Of a stretch of 64,000 nt of DNA, positions 1 to 9,909 are shown piece by piece. The notes beneath the pieces are model-generated. The model was not told the origin of the DNA and searched no databases. It saw nothing but the letters and a program-made list of their open reading frames with translations. The DNA is from Thiomicrospira microaerophila (lineage in GTDB: Bacteria > Pseudomonadota > Gammaproteobacteria > Thiomicrospirales > Thiomicrospiraceae): NCBI RefSeq assembly GCF_000934765.1, contig NZ_JYNN01000001.1, forward strand, positions 124,001 through 188,000. The letters are read 5' to 3'. Position 1 is the stretch's first letter, and the number at the start of each line of letters is the position of its first letter. Made by a program: the position numbers and the translations under genes.

Positions 1-26
1 CTCAATCTGTATGTTTTACCCTATCC

Positions 27-1505
27 TCAGCGCCGAGTATAGATAACTCTGGGTAACCAGGCCTGGCGTTGTTGGTCTTCACTATTTTGCCATTGAATCA
101 GGTCTTGCTGTGATTCATCAATAACACCCGCAAAACGCGCGTCTGGCTCTTGTTGGCTGGCGAGCGATAAATAACCAATTAATTCGGCCACACCCAAGCT
201 TAATGGATGATTTTGCAAGACTTCGGGGAGATTAACTTGTGATTGGGTTTGCAGAAGGCGCTCAATTTGGTCTTTTAATCGAATCTCATCAACAAACACC
301 TGATCGAATAGGCTATCAACATTGACCTCTTCGCCAGCATCGCTTTCAACACTAGCGTTAAAATCTTGCACTAAAGGCACGTTAAACAAGCTGCGCTCCA
401 TCGGCAAATCAATCGCCATTTTGGGCAGATCAATAGTCATAAAACTGGCAAATTCACCTGTAATTTGTGCATTCGCGGGTAAGTGCGGTTTCAGTTCAAC
501 CGCTTGGCGCAATAAATTATCAATTTTCTGCACCAAGCGTTTATTTTCAAGGTAGGCCTGATTGTCCAAGAACCGACGCAATTGTTGCGATAGTTTGGAC
601 ACCACGCGCTGGGTTTGTTCACCCGCTTCCAACCAATCATAGTGTATTTTTTTCAACGCCTTATCGGGTTGCAGCGTTTGTATCGAATCCAGTTGAAATA
701 CTTTTTCAAGTGACGCCGTTAACTCATTTTGGCTTTGGGTGGACATTAAAAAATCCCAGAAAGCGCGGAAGCTCTTACCCTGATCCGAGTCACCAATCGC
801 ATCCTGCTCACCAAACACTGCTTCGAGCAATTGCCCTTTGCCCTGATCCCAGCCAGCGATTTTTTCGCGCACGGATTGATCCAGTTCACGAAAGTTTTGC
901 TCCACCTGTCTAAAATCGGCCAACAGCTCACGCGCTACCTGCGAAAACTGTAAAAAACGATCACGCAATGCGGTGTCGTCCATCAACTCAAACTGGCCGG
1001 CTTCTAAGGCTTGAATTTCAAGATCAATCTTAGCTTTTCGCTGTTTCAGCTCGGCTAAACGTACCTCAGCACTCTCCTCTGAACCTGTCACCATTTGTTT
1101 GAGCAGGTCAAACAGCATCAGCAAACGCGATTCGGTACCGACAAAACTCGCTTGATTGAGTCCATTGAGCCAACCTATCGCTTTTTCAGTACCGGGTGTT
1201 AGATCAAATGCCGCCTCATCAGAATTGCTTGGATAAAACTTGCGTAGCCAGCCCTTGTCATTGTGCGCCCAATCTTCGAGATACTGATGCGGCGATTTGG
1301 GAAAACTTTTCTCACCCTCGCTCAAACGCAAGTGATACAAAAAATCATCTAGCATCAACACTAGCTCCGACTGCTTGACGCTGCGCAAGTTCGGCAAGAT
1401 AAATGCCTGATGCAAAAAACTAACAATCAGCGGCGCATTATCGGCGCGCATCAAACGCCAGGCCGGATGGCTCTGGCGCAGTTTTTTTAAGTATGAATAA
1501 TCCAA
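27..1505 (-). CDS. jetA: Wadjet protein JetA (DUF3375, MukF/kleisin-like)
   Basis: 492-residue protein recognised as DUF3375, the JetA subunit of type I Wadjet. That SMC-like complex (JetABC plus the nuclease JetD) cleaves small circular plasmids; JetA is its MukF-like kleisin. The N-terminus starts YLKKLRQSHPAWRLMRADNAP, followed by a charged helical middle (about 140-230) and an acidic C-terminal part, the normal family layout and length. The start is TTG at 1505, supported by a strong ribosome site (AGGAGAAGG) five bases upstream. Being first and transcribed leftwards, it should be followed by jetB, jetC and jetD beyond position 1, which cannot be seen here. A CCAGGCCTGG palindrome lies near its 3' end at 57. 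Family call is from recognition of the sequence; the complete system is inference. Confidence 0.85.
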   Translation of the reverse strand: MDYSYLKKLRQSHPAWRLMRADNAPLIVSFLHQAFILPNLRSVKQSELVLMLDDFLYHLRLSEGEKSFPKSPHQYLEDWAHNDKGWLRKFYPSNSDEAAFDLTPGTEKAIGWLNGLNQASFVGTESRLLMLFDLLKQMVTGSEESAEVRLAELKQRKAKIDLEIQALEAGQFELMDDTALRDRFLQFSQVARELLADFRQVEQNFRELDQSVREKIAGWDQGKGQLLEAVFGEQDAIGDSDQGKSFRAFWDFLMSTQSQNELTASLEKVFQLDSIQTLQPDKALKKIHYDWLEAGEQTQRVVSKLSQQLRRFLDNQAYLENKRLVQKIDNLLRQAVELKPHLPANAQITGEFASFMTIDLPKMAIDLPMERSLFNVPLVQDFNASVESDAGEEVNVDSLFDQVFVDEIRLKDQIERLLQTQSQVNLPEVLQNHPLSLGVAELIGYLSLASQQEPDARFAGVIDESQQDLIQWQNSEDQQRQAWLPRVIYTRR

Positions 1506-1510
1506 AACAA

Positions 1511-1519
1511 CCTTCTCCT
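1511..1519 (-). promoter_or_regulatory. Ribosome binding site deciding the TTG start of jetA
   Basis: Reads AGGAGAAGG on the minus strand, five bases before the TTG at 1505. No ATG or GTG start upstream competes with it, so it fixes the start. Confidence 0.7.
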
Positions 1520-1542
1520 AACAACGCCAGATAGCTTGTGCG

Positions 1543-1980
1543 CTAAGGCTTGTCGATTAAATAATCTTCTTCGTCTAACTCAAGCGATTCAACCACCACA
1601 TTAATAGACTGCAGGCCGTGATACTTAACCTGACTGTCATCACCAATGTTTAGCGGATGCCAATTAGGTAAAGACAAGTTGAAATAACGCAAACGATAGG
1701 CGCAAGAGTCAGGCAGCCAATCAAATTCAGCCACTCGCTCCAGCGTTAAGGGCACACAGCTGGGGACATTAATCGAACGATTAGCATAATCGCCACAGCT
1801 CCCTGTTTGAATATCAGAATAACGGCAAACAATGCGGGTATAGACAATTTCGTCTGTGTCTTCATCTTGTAACTTATGTAAACAGCACAAACCACAACCA
1901 TCACACAGGCTTTCCCATTCGGCTTGGCTGAGTTGGTCTAGCGCTAAGGTTTGCCAGTATTTTTCTTTATTCGTTTCCAT
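1543..1980 (-). CDS. YcgN-like cysteine cluster protein (UPF0260)
   Basis: 145-residue protein of the YcgN/UPF0260 family, thought to bind a metal or Fe-S cluster; its cellular role is not established. Visible are CDGCGLCC (Cys26, 29, 32, 33) and later cysteines in TRIVCRY, GSCGDY, PSCVPL and DSCAYR, the usual family pattern. The frame stays open 36 codons further upstream, but the ATG at 1980 gives the family-typical length and leaves only a 14-base overlap with the pseudouridine synthase gene. The overlap implies translational coupling. The ribosome site is weak, so the start is the least certain part. Confidence 0.85.
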   Translation of the reverse strand: METNKEKYWQTLALDQLSQAEWESLCDGCGLCCLHKLQDEDTDEIVYTRIVCRYSDIQTGSCGDYANRSINVPSCVPLTLERVAEFDWLPDSCAYRLRYFNLSLPNWHPLNIGDDSQVKYHGLQSINVVVESLELDEEDYLIDKP

Positions 1981-2662
1981 TAAAACATGTCCAGGGTTCG
2001 CTCCAAACGCGACATTGTACCTTAAAGGCGTCAGATAAAAACCGCTCACCGCTTGTGGGTGGGCACACAATACAAAATCGTTCATCAAACAGGCTAAATG
2101 CTAGCGCATAAGCATGCAAATAGCCACGCGACTCAAGCTTGGCTTCGACCCGCGCTTGATAACGAACATCACCCGCAATCGGCGCGCCTAAGCTTTTCAG
2201 CGCCACGCGAATCTGATGGGTTTTACCCGTATGAGGTTTGATTAAAAACGCACGCTCATTTGGCGCAAGACTCGCGCTAACAAATTGGGTAATAGCAGGA
2301 TTTTGTTGGCTTTGGATTAAACGCCAACTGCCGCGCCGACTCGGCTGCATATCTCCCTTAATCCAGCCCTGCTTCTTTTTCGGTTTATGGGTCGAAATTG
2401 CCAGATAATACTTCTCAATTTCACGCTGTTCAAACAAAGCTTGAAAAGCCTGCGCGCTAGCGAGGTTCTTGGCAAGAATCACTAATCCCGATGTCATCTT
2501 ATCCAATCGATGGACAGGATAAAGCGACAAACGGGTTTGTTGCTCGGCTAACACAACCAGGCCTGGTTGATTTTCCGAGTGAAAACTCATGCCATCGGGT
2601 TTATCGAATACTAAAAAATCAGCGTTTTCAAATACAATGTTCACAAACACCTTCGATTGCAT
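1967..2662 (-). CDS. RluA-family RNA pseudouridine synthase
   Basis: 231-residue enzyme isomerising uridine to pseudouridine in RNA. The catalytic motif HRLDKMTSGL holds the active Asp54, and HTGKTHQIR near residue 165 is the second conserved block. No N-terminal S4 domain is present, so it belongs to the short, S4-less branch of the RluA family rather than RluC/RluD. Which RNA position it modifies cannot be told from the sequence. It overlaps the YcgN-like gene by 14 bases, suggesting a two-gene transcript. It contains a full AACCAGGCCTGGTT palindrome (core 2557-2566), coding QPGLV. Confidence 0.88.
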   Translation of the reverse strand: MQSKVFVNIVFENADFLVFDKPDGMSFHSENQPGLVVLAEQQTRLSLYPVHRLDKMTSGLVILAKNLASAQAFQALFEQREIEKYYLAISTHKPKKKQGWIKGDMQPSRRGSWRLIQSQQNPAITQFVSASLAPNERAFLIKPHTGKTHQIRVALKSLGAPIAGDVRYQARVEAKLESRGYLHAYALAFSLFDERFCIVCPPTSGERFLSDAFKVQCRVWSEPWTCFNGNE

Positions 2663-2945
2663 TACATTAATAAATATTAAATAATTGCCCAGTTGGTCAG
2701 CATTTTGCTTAGTAAAATTAAAAAACGATAAATAGCCAATGCTGCCGGTTTTACCACTAGGCGCCTGTCGATCTAAGCGAAGAAGTTTGGCTTGAGTCCT
2801 ACAGGATCCTAAACAGGTTGAATAAAGGTTTTCATAGCCTGCTATGTTTCGTTTTTATAGCGTTTATGCTAGATTGTACTGCCTAGAGATGATAATAACA
2901 TGTGACTAGGGAAAATAATAACATGATTAAATGCAAGGATGATGT
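2663..2945. other. Divergent intergenic region
   Basis: AT-rich spacer between two diverging genes, so promoters for both should lie here. A TGCTAGATT (2867-2875) resembles an extended -10 for the rightward gene, but no convincing -35 accompanies it. No repeat or coding sequence was recognised. Confidence 0.35.
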
Positions 2946-3512
2946 ATGAGCGAGTTAAGTCCACAAGAAAAAGTAAAAACCTGTTTAAACTATATCGATA
3001 ATCGACTGGAAACCACCTCCCAGCAAACCATCCAAATTGCAGAAATGATGATCGATGACCTAAAAAGACTCAGCTACCAACAAGCTGAAGCGGTAAAATC
3101 AGAACAAATGGCCGAATACCTCGGCGAACTAAAAGACATTCAACTTAACTGGATGCACCAACTCCAAGACATTATTCTAGAGCAAACCAACCGCGATTTA
3201 AGTGGACAGGTTATCCAGGCACTGCAACACTTTACCGACAAATTGAATACTGTCCAATTGGCCCACCTCGACTTTCCCTTACCGAGTGCGGTAGCCTCTA
3301 AGCAGGCAGATGCGTTTGAATATTTGGATCAAGATGATATTGATGCACTGTTTGGCAATCAGCAAGATGAGGAAGATAGCGAAAGCGATGAAAGCACTGA
3401 AAGTCATGAAGCGCTGGAAAACGATCCCAATCAGACCGAAGACACCGGCGAGTTAAAAACAGAAAAAAAGAAAAAGTCTGATAAAGCGGACAAAGATAAA
3501 AAGAAAAGATAA
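2946..3512 (+). CDS. CheZ-like putative CheY-P phosphatase, short form
   Basis: 188 residues. The first 108 are predicted long helices as in the CheZ bundle. RDLSGQVIQAL at 83-93 matches the CheZ active-site segment (DLTGQ in enteric CheZ), keeping the Asp (D84) and Gln (Q88) that act on CheY-P. After a linker, LDQDDIDALFGN (127-138) resembles both the CheY-binding tail of CheZ and the N-terminal CheY-binding peptide of FliM. Unlike usual CheZ, a very acidic stretch (140-170) and a lysine-rich tail follow. It is shorter than E. coli CheZ (214) and no chemotaxis gene lies nearby. Identification rests on these two motifs; it could be a phosphatase for another receiver protein. Confidence 0.6.
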   Translation: MSELSPQEKVKTCLNYIDNRLETTSQQTIQIAEMMIDDLKRLSYQQAEAVKSEQMAEYLGELKDIQLNWMHQLQDIILEQTNRDLSGQVIQALQHFTDKLNTVQLAHLDFPLPSAVASKQADAFEYLDQDDIDALFGNQQDEEDSESDESTESHEALENDPNQTEDTGELKTEKKKKSDKADKDKKKR

Positions 3513-3589
3513 CAACCACTACCGGCTAATCAGGAAAAACGCATCTTAAACAAATCATAAATTACTAACCCGCGTCATTGCAAACCAGG

Positions 3590-3803
3590 GCAAACGCACC
3601 TAAAGTTATTAATAAATCAACAACTTACAATCAGGTCTCGCTCCCACGTTGAACGTGGGAGCGCTTTGGAATTGGGTTTGAGCGCTGTTTCATAGGTTAA
3701 ATCGGTCTGCATTCCCACGCACAGCGTGGGAATGAGCTTAATCTCTCAAACCAAGCGCAAGGTTGGCTTGAGATTGCCGCGTCGCTGCGCTCCTCGCAAT
3801 GAC
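3590..3803 (+). repeat. Composite intergenic repeat, copy 1
   Basis: Fills most of the spacer between the CheZ-like gene and soxB. In order: a conserved tail beginning GGGCAAACGCA (3588-3630); hairpin P1, CGCTCCCACGT-TGA-ACGTGGGAGCG (3639-3663); a 46-base spacer; hairpin P2, CATTCCCACGC-ACA-GCGTGGGAATG (3710-3734); and half of a different element ending CTCGCAATGAC (3770-3803). The same P1-46-P2 unit recurs at 18841-18936 (inverted) and 59428-59523. No coding sequence is seen. Confidence 0.85.
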
Positions 3804-3826
3804 TGGAATTTTCAACAAGCAGAAAC

Positions 3827-3858
3827 AAAAAAAACCAGCCTGAGCTGGTTTTTTTTGT
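3827..3858 (-). terminator. Rho-independent terminator of soxB
   Basis: Stem AACCAGC / GCTGGTT with loop CTGA, flanked by A-run and T-run, lying 15-45 bases after the soxB stop. It has T-tracts in both directions and could also stop rightward transcripts. Confidence 0.85.
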
Positions 3859-3872
3859 TTCTTCAAAACGAA

Positions 3873-5792
3873 TTAAATCGTTTTGCCTGCATAGTCGGCA
3901 AGACCTGGATCTTGATCAACGCCAATCAACGTTGGGTGATTCACTTTGCTAAGCTTCACAACACCATTGTTCTTCTTCGCTTCACGACGTAAATAGTCTG
4001 CAACGATATCCCAAACTAGGCGACCATCACCGACGGTATCAACCTGCGCCCAACCTGTAACAGAATAGGTTTTATTCATTTCAATCGGCGTACCGTCATC
4101 CAATACCATATTAGTAATACGATTACCCAATGCTTCATTCGGATCAATAGTGTAATCCATACCACCCAAACGAACCATGTCACCACCCGATTGCAGATAG
4201 GGGTCAATAACAAACAAGTTTTCAGCAATACCTTCAAAAATGTCTTTTAATTGCGCACCGGTTAATTCAGTACGATAGGTTTCACCATAGGTTAATGAGG
4301 TTTCATCCATTAGGCGTTCCATCGTGATCATCTCACCGGCCATGACTGAAGTACCCCAACGCACACCAGCTGACATAGCGATTTGTGCATTATGCTCTTC
4401 ACGTAAAGCGTTAACGATAATCTGATCCCAAGTACCCATGAAGTTACCACGACGATATAATGTGTCACCGGCAATCGCCAATTCTTCACCTAAGATTTCG
4501 CCAAAGGTTTTACCCAAACGATCTTTGTTGTTACGGAACTTAGGATTACGCGCCTCAACCACATTTTCATCATACTTACGCATATACAAGTCATCAATAT
4601 ACTTCTGCATAGTCGGATCAGCTGGCAATACGTTTGCGAATACAGGCAGCAAACGATACTCAACACCCGCCAATTTACCGTCTTTGATGTTCAAGTCCAT
4701 CACGCCAACAAACTTACCGTTAGAACCTGCATTAGTGACATAACAAGTGCCGCCATCTGGACGCTTCACCTTAGTCGGTGCCGGCATACCATCATGCGTG
4801 TGACCACCAAAAATTGCATCAATACCCGATACGCGACCGGCCATTTTAATATCCACGTCCATACCGTTATGCGAAATTACAACGATAGCCGCGACATTTT
4901 CATTTGCTTTGATGTGGTCAACGGTTTCTTGCATTTCTTCTTCACGTAAACCAAATGACCAGTCAGGGAAGTTAGCAATTGGGTTAGCGTTTGACATACG
5001 TGGGAAGGTTTGACCAATCACGGCAACACGATGACTGTTTAGTGTTTTAATCGTGTAAGGTTTGAACGGAAGCAATTTTTCTTCATCGTACATACCATGA
5101 CCACCATGACGCTCTGTCATTTCAAGGTATTCATCACCAAACAAGGCATCTTCGCGCAGACGGGTATTGTTGGAAACATACTCCCCTTTAAACGCGTTTA
5201 GATTACGAACCACTTCTTCTTGCTCGTAAGTGAATTCCCAGTGACCCGTCATAACGTCAACACCTAGGATATTGGTTGCTTCAACCATATCCATGCCGCG
5301 CGTCCATAATGCCGTTGCCGAACCGTGCCATGTATCGCCACCGTCCATGTGGATGCTGTTACCAGCACCCGCTTGCTCACGCAAACGGTCAATCAAGGTT
5401 TTCATGTGCGCATATCCACCTAGCTTGCCGTATTTCTTTGCCGCTTTATCAAAATCTAAATAGGTAAAGGCATAGGCTTCAGGTGAGCCTTCTTTAATAT
5501 GCACACCATCCTTAGCTAAACTTTCTAGTAACTTTTTACCCACAATGTGAGGACGCTGACCATGAGCAGGACCCACACCTAGGTTTACGTTTGGTTCACG
5601 GAAATGAATGGGTTTAAGCTGCGCGTGCGAATCGGTAGTGTGGATTAAACGCACATTGCCTTTAAGCGGCATATCATATTCTTTTTTCCAATCTACTGGC
5701 TTGCCACCCATTGCTTTTGCACCTGCAGGCAACATACCCGCTGCGGCCGCCACAGCCATAACATGTAAAAATTCACGACGATTTAAAGACAT
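3873..5792 (-). CDS. soxB: SoxB, thiosulfohydrolase of the Sox pathway
   Basis: 639-residue periplasmic dimanganese enzyme that hydrolytically releases sulfate from cysteine-S-conjugated SoxYZ during thiosulfate oxidation. The N-terminus has a twin-arginine signal (NRREFL at 4-9, then an Ala-rich segment to about 27). Metal-binding motifs of the 5'-nucleotidase fold are present: HTTDSHAQ (D54, H56), GGDTWHG (D153), ISHNG and GGHTHDG. GHWEF (183-187) replaces the nucleotidase GNHE and marks SoxB. A GGAGAG ribosome site precedes the ATG. It stands alone with its own terminator; purL upstream is on the same strand 190 bases away and functionally unrelated. A dispersed sox arrangement is known in Thiomicrospira relatives. 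Confidence 0.95.
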   Translation of the reverse strand: MSLNRREFLHVMAVAAAAGMLPAGAKAMGGKPVDWKKEYDMPLKGNVRLIHTTDSHAQLKPIHFREPNVNLGVGPAHGQRPHIVGKKLLESLAKDGVHIKEGSPEAYAFTYLDFDKAAKKYGKLGGYAHMKTLIDRLREQAGAGNSIHMDGGDTWHGSATALWTRGMDMVEATNILGVDVMTGHWEFTYEQEEVVRNLNAFKGEYVSNNTRLREDALFGDEYLEMTERHGGHGMYDEEKLLPFKPYTIKTLNSHRVAVIGQTFPRMSNANPIANFPDWSFGLREEEMQETVDHIKANENVAAIVVISHNGMDVDIKMAGRVSGIDAIFGGHTHDGMPAPTKVKRPDGGTCYVTNAGSNGKFVGVMDLNIKDGKLAGVEYRLLPVFANVLPADPTMQKYIDDLYMRKYDENVVEARNPKFRNNKDRLGKTFGEILGEELAIAGDTLYRRGNFMGTWDQIIVNALREEHNAQIAMSAGVRWGTSVMAGEMITMERLMDETSLTYGETYRTELTGAQLKDIFEGIAENLFVIDPYLQSGGDMVRLGGMDYTIDPNEALGNRITNMVLDDGTPIEMNKTYSVTGWAQVDTVGDGRLVWDIVADYLRREAKKNNGVVKLSKVNHPTLIGVDQDPGLADYAGKTI

Positions 5793-5982
5793 AGGGTCTC
5801 TCCGTTCAAGTTAAAAATTCAGCGCAAGCGCCCGTTTAAAAAAAGTGCATCTAAGTTAACTAAATTCGCCTGTAAAGTCAAACAAGCGAACTTATAACTA
5901 CACCAGAATTATCTTATAGTCGATTAAAGCGAGTTTATAACTCTGTCACCAGTCAACCATTTAAGCAAAAACAAAGGATGTA
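5793..5982 (-). promoter_or_regulatory. soxB upstream region, probable promoter
   Basis: 190-base AT-rich gap between purL and soxB. Reading leftwards, TTGACT (5873-5878) resembles a -35 box, but the hexamer 17 bases on is a poor -10. An imperfect inverted repeat TTCGC...GCGAA (5868-5893) overlaps it and could be an operator. Assignment is tentative. Confidence 0.3.
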
Positions 5983-8900
5983 TTAGCCCACCCACTTGCG
6001 CGCGTTACGGAACAAGCGCATCCAAGGCGCATCTTCTGTCCAATCATCTGGACACCAAGAATGCTGCACCGCGCGGAACACGCGCTCAGGGTGTGGCATC
6101 ATAATCGTCACCCGTCCATCTTCAGTGGTTAATCCCGTAATACCTTGTTCAGAACCATTCGGGTTAAACGGATAACGCTCGGTTGCCAATCCCTGCGCAT
6201 TGACATAGCGCAAACCAATCAAACCTTTTGCCTGTTCTGCCGAACCTGAGCCAAAATCAACGCAACCTTCACCGTGAGCAACGGCTACTGGAATGCGACT
6301 TCCTGCCATCCCTTTTAACAACACAGAAGGAGAATCTTGCACTTCAACCAGCGACAAGCGCGCTTCAAACTGCTCCGAACGGTTACGAACAAACGCGGGC
6401 CAATGTTCAGCGCCTGGAATAATGGATTTTAAGTTCGACATCATTTGACAGCCGTTACACACCCCTAAACTAAAGGTATCTTGACGATTAAAGTAGGCTT
6501 CAAACTGGTCACGCGCCATGGAATTGAACAAAATCGAACTCGCCCAACCACGACCCGCGCCCAGTACGTCACCATAAGAGAAACCGCCACAAGCAACCAA
6601 GCCTTTAAAATCCTCCAGCGTGATACGCCCTTCAAGAATATCACTCATATGCACATCTATCGCACTAAACCCGGCACGATCAAACGCCGCCGCCATTTCT
6701 TGCTGACCGTTCACACCCTGCTCACGCAAAATCGCCACTTTTGGGCGCACACCCGTATGAATAAAGGGCGCGGCAATATTATCGTTAATATCAAAACTGG
6801 GTTTCGCCACCAGCTCCGTATTCGCCGCGTCTTTAATCGCATCAAACTCTTGCTGCGCACACACTTCATTATCACGTAAGGCTTGAATACGATAAGAGGT
6901 TTCTGACCACCAGGCCTGGTAATGCGCACGTGCGCCTTTTAATAAGGTTTTTTCTTGATGCTTGATAACGATTTCGTCCACGCTATTCGGTTGACCGATC
7001 CAATGGGTCATTTCTGATAGACCCTGCTGTGCCAAAATTTGATTAACCTGTTCTAGCGAATCGGCCTTAACCTGAATCACCGCCCCCAGCTCTTCCGCTG
7101 CCAAAGCCGCAATCGAGTTATCCCCCAAATCAGCGACATTAATATCAAGTCCACAATGACCCGCAAACGCCATTTCCATTAAAGTCACCAACAAACCACC
7201 GTCTGCACGATCATGGTAAGCCAGCAATAAATCGGCAGCATTTAACGCTTGAATCGCGTTGAAGAAGTTGATGAGATCCTCCGCATGATCCAAATCAGCG
7301 GGCGTTTCGCCTACTTGACTATAAACCTGCGCCAAACAGCTTGCGCCCGTCCGGTTTTGCTTGCGGCCTAAATCAATAAGCGCCAATTTAGTTTCGCCTA
7401 AATCGGTGCGAAGCTGAGGGGTTAGGGTTTTACGCACGTCCTCAACGATAGAAAACGCGGTAATATTCAAAGAAATCGGTGAAATCACCGCTTTAGCCTG
7501 ATCGCCATCTTGCCATACGGTTTTCATCGACATCGAATCCTTGCCAACGGGCACAGAAATCCCCAATGCCGGGCATAATTCCATGCCGACGGTTTCCACC
7601 GCCTCAAATAAGGCGACATCTTCGCCCGGATGCCCGGCGGCGGCCATCCAGTTAGCGGACATTTTGATATTGGATAACTTGCCAATTTTAGCGGCGGCTA
7701 TATTGGTAATCGCTTCTGCAATGGCCAAACGTGCCGAGGCTTTAGGGTTAATTAACGCCACGGGGGGACGCTCGCCCATCGCCATCGCTTCACCGGTATA
7801 GCCTTGATAATCAGACGCGGTCACACCCACATCCGCTACAGGCACCTGCCAAGGACCGACCATCTGATCACGTGTCACCATGCCCGTGATCGTTCGATCA
7901 CCAATGGTAATTAAGAACGACTTATTAGCAATGGTGGGCAGTTTTAACAAGCGCTCGGTGACTTCTTCAAGTTCAAGATTTGCAGTTTCAAACGCGGGTT
8001 GTGGCAATGGACGCGAAGTGACATCACGCTGCATTTTAGGCGGTTTGCCTAATAATACATTCAGCGGCAAATCTACCGGACTGGCTTGCAATACGGTGTC
8101 ATTAACAACCAATTCTTGTTCAGCGGTGGCTTCGCCGACGATGGCGTAAATGGCACGCTCACGTTTACAAATGGCTTCAAACTGCGCAATCTTGTCAGGA
8201 TAAATCGCAATTACATAACGCTCTTGCGACTCGTTGCACCAAATCTCCATCGGTGACATACCCGGTTCGTCATTCGGTACTTTGCGCAAATCGAATTTGC
8301 CGCCGCGGCCTGCATCATTGACTAACTCAGGAAACGCATTCGACAGACCGCCCGCCCCGACATCGTGAATCGAAGCAATCGGTGTGTCTTTACCTAAATA
8401 AGTACAGCGATCAATCACCTCTTGAGCTCGACGCTCCATTTCAGGGTTGTCACGCTGTACCGAAGCAAAATCCAACGCCTCTGAGCCCGCACCCGTATCA
8501 ACACTAGAGGCGGCACTTCCACCCAAACCGATTAACATCGCCGGCCCACCCAGCACAACCAGTTTGGCCCCTACCGGAATGTTTTGTTTCTGTACGTGCA
8601 TTTCACGGATATTGCCTAAGCCACCCGCCAACATAATCGGCTTGTGGTATCCACGCACTTCTTCACCCTCAGTGGTTAAGAAAGGGTTTTCATAACTGCG
8701 AAAATAACCATTAATTGCCGGACGTCCAAATTCATTGTTATAGCCTGCCGCACCCAATGGCCCTTCAATCATGATATCTAATGGCGATACAATTCGTCCA
8801 GGACGACCATAATCACGCTCCCAAGGCTGTTTAAAACCTGGGATATTTAGATTCGACACGCTAAAGCCCGTAAGACCTGATTTGGGCTTAGACCCCTGCC

Positions 8901-9852
8901 CAGTTGCGCCTTCATCACGAATCTCGCCCCCTGCGCCCGTTGCGGCACCAGGAAAAGGCGAAATCGCCGTTGGGTGATTATGGGTTTCTACCTTAATCTG
9001 TACATGCGTCGGCTCATTTGAATAACCATACTCCGCACTCACAGGATCAGGGAAAAATCGCGTGGCTTGTGGCCCTTCCATGACAGCGGCGTTATCGCTA
9101 TAAGCGGATAGCACACCTTCAGCGTTTTTTTGATAGGTATTGCGAATCATACCGAACAGCGACTTGTCTTTCGCCTCACCATCGACCACCCAGTCAGCAT
9201 TAAAAATCTTATGGCGGCAATGTTCGGAATTGGCCTGCGCAAACATCATCAGCTCGGCATCGGTTGGATTGCGTTCAAGCTGGACAAAATTCGTCACTAG
9301 GTAATCTATTTCATCTTCACTCAAAGCAAGGCCTAGCTCTTTATTGGCATGCATCAACGCATCACGACCTTCAGCCAACACATCTACACGGGCTAAATCA
9401 CGCGGCGAATGTTGCTCAAACAAAGCACCAATCGCCGATAAATCAGTCCAGACCACAGAAGTCATACGATCATATAAGGCCGGTGTAAACTTAGACAATT
9501 TATCATCATCCACACCCTTAAGAAAATACGCCACACCCTTTTCAATTCGCTTGATACCTGCTAAACCACAGGTGTGAGAAATATCAGTTGCTTTTGATGA
9601 CCAAGGTGAAATGGTGCCTGGGCGAGGGGTAACGAAACAACTGGCTGATTGGCTAGGTGTTAAATCATCCGCGTGACCATTTAACAGATGAGCCAACTGC
9701 GAAAAATCATCAGCCGACATTGAGGCGTCAGCTTCTACAAAATAGACGGATTGCGCCTTTAAACTGGATACACTACCCAACAAAGCCAATTTTTGAGACA
9801 GTTGATTTAAACGATATTCTGAATGAGCGGGAAGACCCCAAATGATATGCAT
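5983..9852 (-). CDS. purL: Phosphoribosylformylglycinamidine synthase
   Basis: 1289-residue large-form PurL that converts FGAR, glutamine and ATP to FGAM in purine synthesis. The N-terminal PurS-like region (about 1-150) is followed by a linker, two AIR-synthetase-like halves ([19 protein letters not shown] near 290; the GSAASS and DVGAGG segments near 450-500) and a C-terminal class I glutamine amidotransferase (about 1035-1289) with catalytic Cys in [10 protein letters not shown] and a PHPERVFR end. Length equals the enteric enzyme (about 1295), so the gene is intact. It is separate from purH and purD, which lie together 14 kb away. Confidence 0.97.
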   Translation of the reverse strand: MHIIWGLPAHSEYRLNQLSQKLALLGSVSSLKAQSVYFVEADASMSADDFSQLAHLLNGHADDLTPSQSASCFVTPRPGTISPWSSKATDISHTCGLAGIKRIEKGVAYFLKGVDDDKLSKFTPALYDRMTSVVWTDLSAIGALFEQHSPRDLARVDVLAEGRDALMHANKELGLALSEDEIDYLVTNFVQLERNPTDAELMMFAQANSEHCRHKIFNADWVVDGEAKDKSLFGMIRNTYQKNAEGVLSAYSDNAAVMEGPQATRFFPDPVSAEYGYSNEPTHVQIKVETHNHPTAISPFPGAATGAGGEIRDEGATGQGSKPKSGLTGFSVSNLNIPGFKQPWERDYGRPGRIVSPLDIMIEGPLGAAGYNNEFGRPAINGYFRSYENPFLTTEGEEVRGYHKPIMLAGGLGNIREMHVQKQNIPVGAKLVVLGGPAMLIGLGGSAASSVDTGAGSEALDFASVQRDNPEMERRAQEVIDRCTYLGKDTPIASIHDVGAGGLSNAFPELVNDAGRGGKFDLRKVPNDEPGMSPMEIWCNESQERYVIAIYPDKIAQFEAICKRERAIYAIVGEATAEQELVVNDTVLQASPVDLPLNVLLGKPPKMQRDVTSRPLPQPAFETANLELEEVTERLLKLPTIANKSFLITIGDRTITGMVTRDQMVGPWQVPVADVGVTASDYQGYTGEAMAMGERPPVALINPKASARLAIAEAITNIAAAKIGKLSNIKMSANWMAAAGHPGEDVALFEAVETVGMELCPALGISVPVGKDSMSMKTVWQDGDQAKAVISPISLNITAFSIVEDVRKTLTPQLRTDLGETKLALIDLGRKQNRTGASCLAQVYSQVGETPADLDHAEDLINFFNAIQALNAADLLLAYHDRADGGLLVTLMEMAFAGHCGLDINVADLGDNSIAALAAEELGAVIQVKADSLEQVNQILAQQGLSEMTHWIGQPNSVDEIVIKHQEKTLLKGARAHYQAWWSETSYRIQALRDNEVCAQQEFDAIKDAANTELVAKPSFDINDNIAAPFIHTGVRPKVAILREQGVNGQQEMAAAFDRAGFSAIDVHMSDILEGRITLEDFKGLVACGGFSYGDVLGAGRGWASSILFNSMARDQFEAYFNRQDTFSLGVCNGCQMMSNLKSIIPGAEHWPAFVRNRSEQFEARLSLVEVQDSPSVLLKGMAGSRIPVAVAHGEGCVDFGSGSAEQAKGLIGLRYVNAQGLATERYPFNPNGSEQGITGLTTEDGRVTIMMPHPERVFRAVQHSWCPDDWTEDAPWMRLFRNARKWVG

Positions 9853-9869
9853 AACGTGGTTCCTAAATA

Positions 9870-9897
9870 GAAAAAACCCTCAAAAAGAGGGTTAAGA
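9870..9897 (-). terminator. Rho-independent terminator of dapA-bamC
   Basis: AACCCTC-AAAAA-GAGGGTT hairpin just after the bamC stop; in the leftward transcript it is followed by a run of six T. It separates bamC from purL. Confidence 0.85.
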
Positions 9898-9909
9898 TCA
9901 ATCAATAAA

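Noticed and set aside
57..66. CCAGGCCTGG copies as terminators or operators
   Set aside because: All copies are inside coding sequence, most far from gene ends, with no T-runs.
1981..2088. Longer start for the YcgN-like protein
   Set aside because: It would lie entirely within the pseudouridine synthase gene; family length and alignment favour the ATG at 1980.
3588..3734. CRISPR array
   Set aside because: Hairpins P1 and P2 differ in sequence, occur once each per unit, and the spacer between them is itself conserved.
3873..5792. 5'-nucleotidase/UshA assignment
   Set aside because: GHWEF in place of GNHE and the Tat signal identify SoxB.
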